Positions 61,026 through 64,000 of a stretch of 64,000 nt of DNA are shown in pieces. The stretch comes from Streptomyces sp. NBC_01669. GTDB lineage: Bacteria > Actinomycetota > Actinomycetes > Streptomycetales > Streptomycetaceae. Both the position numbers and the translations under genes were made by a program. Location: positions 6,656,501 through 6,720,500 of the forward strand of contig NZ_JAPEQG010000001.1 of NCBI RefSeq assembly GCF_026339735.1, read 5' to 3'. The notes under the pieces are model-generated. The model saw only the letters and a list, made by a program, of their open reading frames with translations. It ran no database searches and was not told the DNA's origin. How positions within the stretch are numbered: position 1 is the first letter of the stretch; each line of letters begins with the position of its first letter.

Positions 61026-61541
61026 GTGGACGCCTCGCCTTCTCCCGCAGCCGCACCGGGCCCGCCCGGTCAACAGCCCGCGCCGGTCTTCGTGCCGGCG
61101 CCGGGTCACCCCGCGTCGGCCTTCCCGCCGGCACCCGTGCCCGCATCACCCTTCCGGCGGCTCGTCACCCCGGTGGCGGTCATGGCGGCCGTCATCGGGG
61201 CCTTCGGCTACGTCGGCGCCGTCGACCCCAACCAGCCGGGCCACTACCCGGTCTGCCCGATGCTGCAGGTCACCGGCCTGTTCTGTCCCGGCTGCGGCGG
61301 GCTGCGCAGCGCCCACGCCGTTGCCCACGGCGATATCGCCGCCGCCTTCGGCTCCAATGCCCTCGCCGTCGTCGGCTACGCGATCTTCGCCGCCGTCTGG
61401 GTGGTCTGGATGGTCCGCGCGAGCAGAGGAATGCCCGTACGGATCAATCTCGCACCGGCCTACTGGTGGGGGATCGGCGCCGTGCTGCTGATCTTCACCG
61501 TGGTTCGGAATCTGCCGTTCGGATCAGTATTGGCACCATGA
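61026..61541 (+). CDS. DUF2752 membrane protein
   Basis: The 171-residue product has a Pro/Ala-rich cytoplasmic N-terminus and three transmembrane helices. The DUF2752 signature CPMLQVTGLFCPGCGGLRSAHAVAHGD carries a CPxC-like CPGC pair. GTG 61026 lies 6 bases after GACAAT (61014-61019), a leaderless arrangement. GTG 61005 would lie upstream of this -10 box and is unlikely. Function is unknown. Confidence 0.87.
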   Translation: MDASPSPAAAPGPPGQQPAPVFVPAPGHPASAFPPAPVPASPFRRLVTPVAVMAAVIGAFGYVGAVDPNQPGHYPVCPMLQVTGLFCPGCGGLRSAHAVAHGDIAAAFGSNALAVVGYAIFAAVWVVWMVRASRGMPVRINLAPAYWWGIGAVLLIFTVVRNLPFGSVLAP

Positions 61542-61656
61542 ATGCCCAGCTAGTGGGACATTCGGCGGCCGGATGCGGGCCCTCGGCCCTCCTACGGATA
61601 CCATCGAGATGGCTGATCCTGTTCCCTCATCACCGTCCCGGAAGGGGGCCGCTCGC

Positions 61657-62466
61657 GTGAGTGTGCTCGACGAGATCATCGACGGCGTCCGCGCCGACCT
61701 CGCAGAGCGGCAGGCGCGTGTCAGCCTTGACGAGCTGAAGGAGCGCGCGGCGCGCGCTCCGGCGGCCAAGGACGGAGTCGCCGCCCTGCGCGGCGAGGGC
61801 GTGACCGTCATCTGCGAGGTCAAGCGCTCCAGCCCCTCCAAGGGGGCCCTGGCCGCGATCGCCGACCCGGCCGCGCTCGCCGCGGACTACGAGGCCGGTG
61901 GCGCGTCCGTCATCTCCGTCCTCACAGAGGAGCGCCGCTTCGGCGGTTCGCTCGCCGACCTGGAAGCCGTCCGCGCCAAGGTCGACATCCCGATCCTGCG
62001 CAAGGACTTCATCGTCACCTCGTACCAGCTCTGGGAGGCCCGGGCCTACGGCGCCGACCTCGCCCTGCTGATCGTCGCCGCCCTCGACCAGGAGGCCCTC
62101 GTCTCCCTGATCGAGCGCGCCGAGTCCATCGGCCTCACGCCGCTGGTCGAGGCGCACGACGAGGAGGAGGCGGAGCGCGCCGTCGACGCCGGAGCGAAGA
62201 TCATCGGTGTCAACGCGCGCAATCTGAAGGACCTCAAGGTCGACCGCTCCACCTTCGAGCGTGTCGCCCCCGAGATCCCGGCGGGCATCGTCAAGGTCGC
62301 CGAGTCCGGCGTCCGCGGCCCGCACGACCTCATCGCCTACGCAAACGCCGGCGCCGACGCCGTACTCGTCGGCGAGTCCCTGGTCACCGGCCGCGATCCG
62401 CGGGCCGCTGTCGCCGACCTGGTCGCCGCGGGCGCCCACCCGGCCCTGCGGCACGGACGGGGCTGA
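61657..62466 (+). CDS. trpC: Indole-3-glycerol-phosphate synthase
   Basis: Closes the indole ring from CdRP. The 269-residue monofunctional TIM barrel has VICEVKRSSPSKG, SVLTEERRFGGSL, the LRKDFIV strand with catalytic Lys, INARNLKDLKVD-like NARNLK and VAESGV. GTG 61657 has GGAAGGGGG about 8 bases upstream. ATG 61609 is an alternative that adds 16 residues, but it lies only 4 bases after a TACCAT -10-like box. Confidence 0.95.
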   Translation: MSVLDEIIDGVRADLAERQARVSLDELKERAARAPAAKDGVAALRGEGVTVICEVKRSSPSKGALAAIADPAALAADYEAGGASVISVLTEERRFGGSLADLEAVRAKVDIPILRKDFIVTSYQLWEARAYGADLALLIVAALDQEALVSLIERAESIGLTPLVEAHDEEEAERAVDAGAKIIGVNARNLKDLKVDRSTFERVAPEIPAGIVKVAESGVRGPHDLIAYANAGADAVLVGESLVTGRDPRAAVADLVAAGAHPALRHGRG

Positions 62467-62474
62467 CCCGCACC

Positions 62475-62693
62475 ATGTCCGCCGACCGTCCCCTGCCCCG
62501 CACCCGGCCGCGCCTGCGCCTGGCCATGGTGACGGCCGCCCGGGACCCGCACGCGCCGCTGGCGCGCGGCTGCCGCCCCCGCGGCTGCCGCGCCCCCGCG
62601 CGCCGCGTGCACGGACGGCGGGTGCGGTATGTGATCGGCGACGAGCCCGGCCAGGTCAACGGCATGCGATGGCGCACGGGGACCGCGCTGTAG
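62475..62693 (+). CDS. trpM: TrpM-like small protein
   Basis: The 72-residue Arg/Pro-rich product lies between trpC and trpB, where Streptomyces coelicolor has trpM. That gene was reported to modulate tryptophan biosynthesis, growth and antibiotic production. The conserved-looking end reads RYVIGDEPGQVNGMRWRTGTAL. The start is uncertain: ATG 62475 is 8 bases after trpC, and ATG 62526 would give 55 residues. Identification rests on location and C-terminal sequence recalled from memory, not on a database match. Confidence 0.7.
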   Translation: MSADRPLPRTRPRLRLAMVTAARDPHAPLARGCRPRGCRAPARRVHGRRVRYVIGDEPGQVNGMRWRTGTAL

Positions 62694-62828
62694 CGAGCCC
62701 CGGCCGACGTACTCGCACCACCCACTCGTACGTACGACCGCACCGTCCGACCGTCCCCGGTCGCGGCGGCGCTCTGCTGACGGCGCATACGGTGAACCCA
62801 CCCGTTGCCATGACGAGGAGCACGTCGG

Positions 62829-64000
<1,172 letters not shown>

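Noticed and set aside
61542..61656. Trp leader peptide before trpC
   Set aside because: The short ATG frame at 61539 region reads MNAQL then stop, with no Trp codons and no terminator/antiterminator pair.

Overview
The window is a contiguous piece of an actinobacterial chromosome, almost certainly a Streptomyces. Supporting signs are very high GC, frequent GTG starts, many probable leaderless genes, a division (dcw) cluster that runs through sepF-sepG(ylmG)-divIVA, an actinobacterial type of T-box in front of ileS, a PriA-type hisA, and a TrpM-like small ORF between trpC and trpB. I saw no tRNA or rRNA gene, insertion sequence, prophage or CRISPR array. It reads as core chromosome with a few accessory or degraded spots.

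Layout. 1-477 is the 5' part of a beta-carbonic anhydrase (minus strand). 859-18848 is the dcw cluster, all plus strand: rsmH, ftsL, ftsI, murE, murF, mraY, murD, ftsW, murG, ftsQ, ftsZ, pgeF/ylmD, ylmE, sepF, sepG, divIVA. No mraZ and no murC is seen here. Convergent terminators separate divIVA from ileS (19132-22290, minus). The ileS leader carries a T-box, and the ileS product has an altered GxHH signature in place of HxGH. Then come a TraR/DksA-type zinc-finger protein with a histone-H1-like tail, lspA, an rluA-family pseudouridine synthase and a GNAT protein.

25849-36631 is a more accessory stretch: a secreted GH95-like glycosidase, a CPA1 Na+/H+ antiporter, an MscS channel divergent from a dienelactone-hydrolase-like protein, a secreted M43-type metalloprotease, a deleted remnant of a PhoD-type phosphatase (33188-33565), a membrane protein with a DsbA-like thioredoxin-fold protein, and a DUF2252 protein. 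dnaE (36801-40337) follows. After it come a 57-residue basic protein, a NYN-domain protein, an ABC exporter pair, a DUF2567-like membrane protein, YbaK, a Lon-N-domain protein, a helical-repeat protein and a beta-helix membrane protein.

49464-55216 is the histidine operon hisD-hisC-hisB-(55-residue membrane protein)-hisH-hisA/priA-ridA-hisF, tightly overlapping. An ArsR-like regulator with a palindromic operator, an MFS exporter and a TIGR03085 protein separate it from hisI. hisI starts a tryptophan region: hisI-trpE-TIGR02234 membrane protein-HGxxPAAW protein-DUF2752 protein-trpC-trpM-trpB (trpB is cut by the window end). No trpF is present in this window. The hisA product is of the type that does both HisA and TrpF reactions in actinobacteria, so the two pathways probably share it.

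I did not find a convincingly new multi-gene system. The most interesting points are the altered IleRS signature under T-box control, the PhoD deletion remnant, the operator/-35 overlap of the ArsR-MFS pair, the two mutually exclusive hairpins upstream of rsmH, the uncharacterised 55-residue membrane protein inside the his operon, and several repeat structures between convergent genes.
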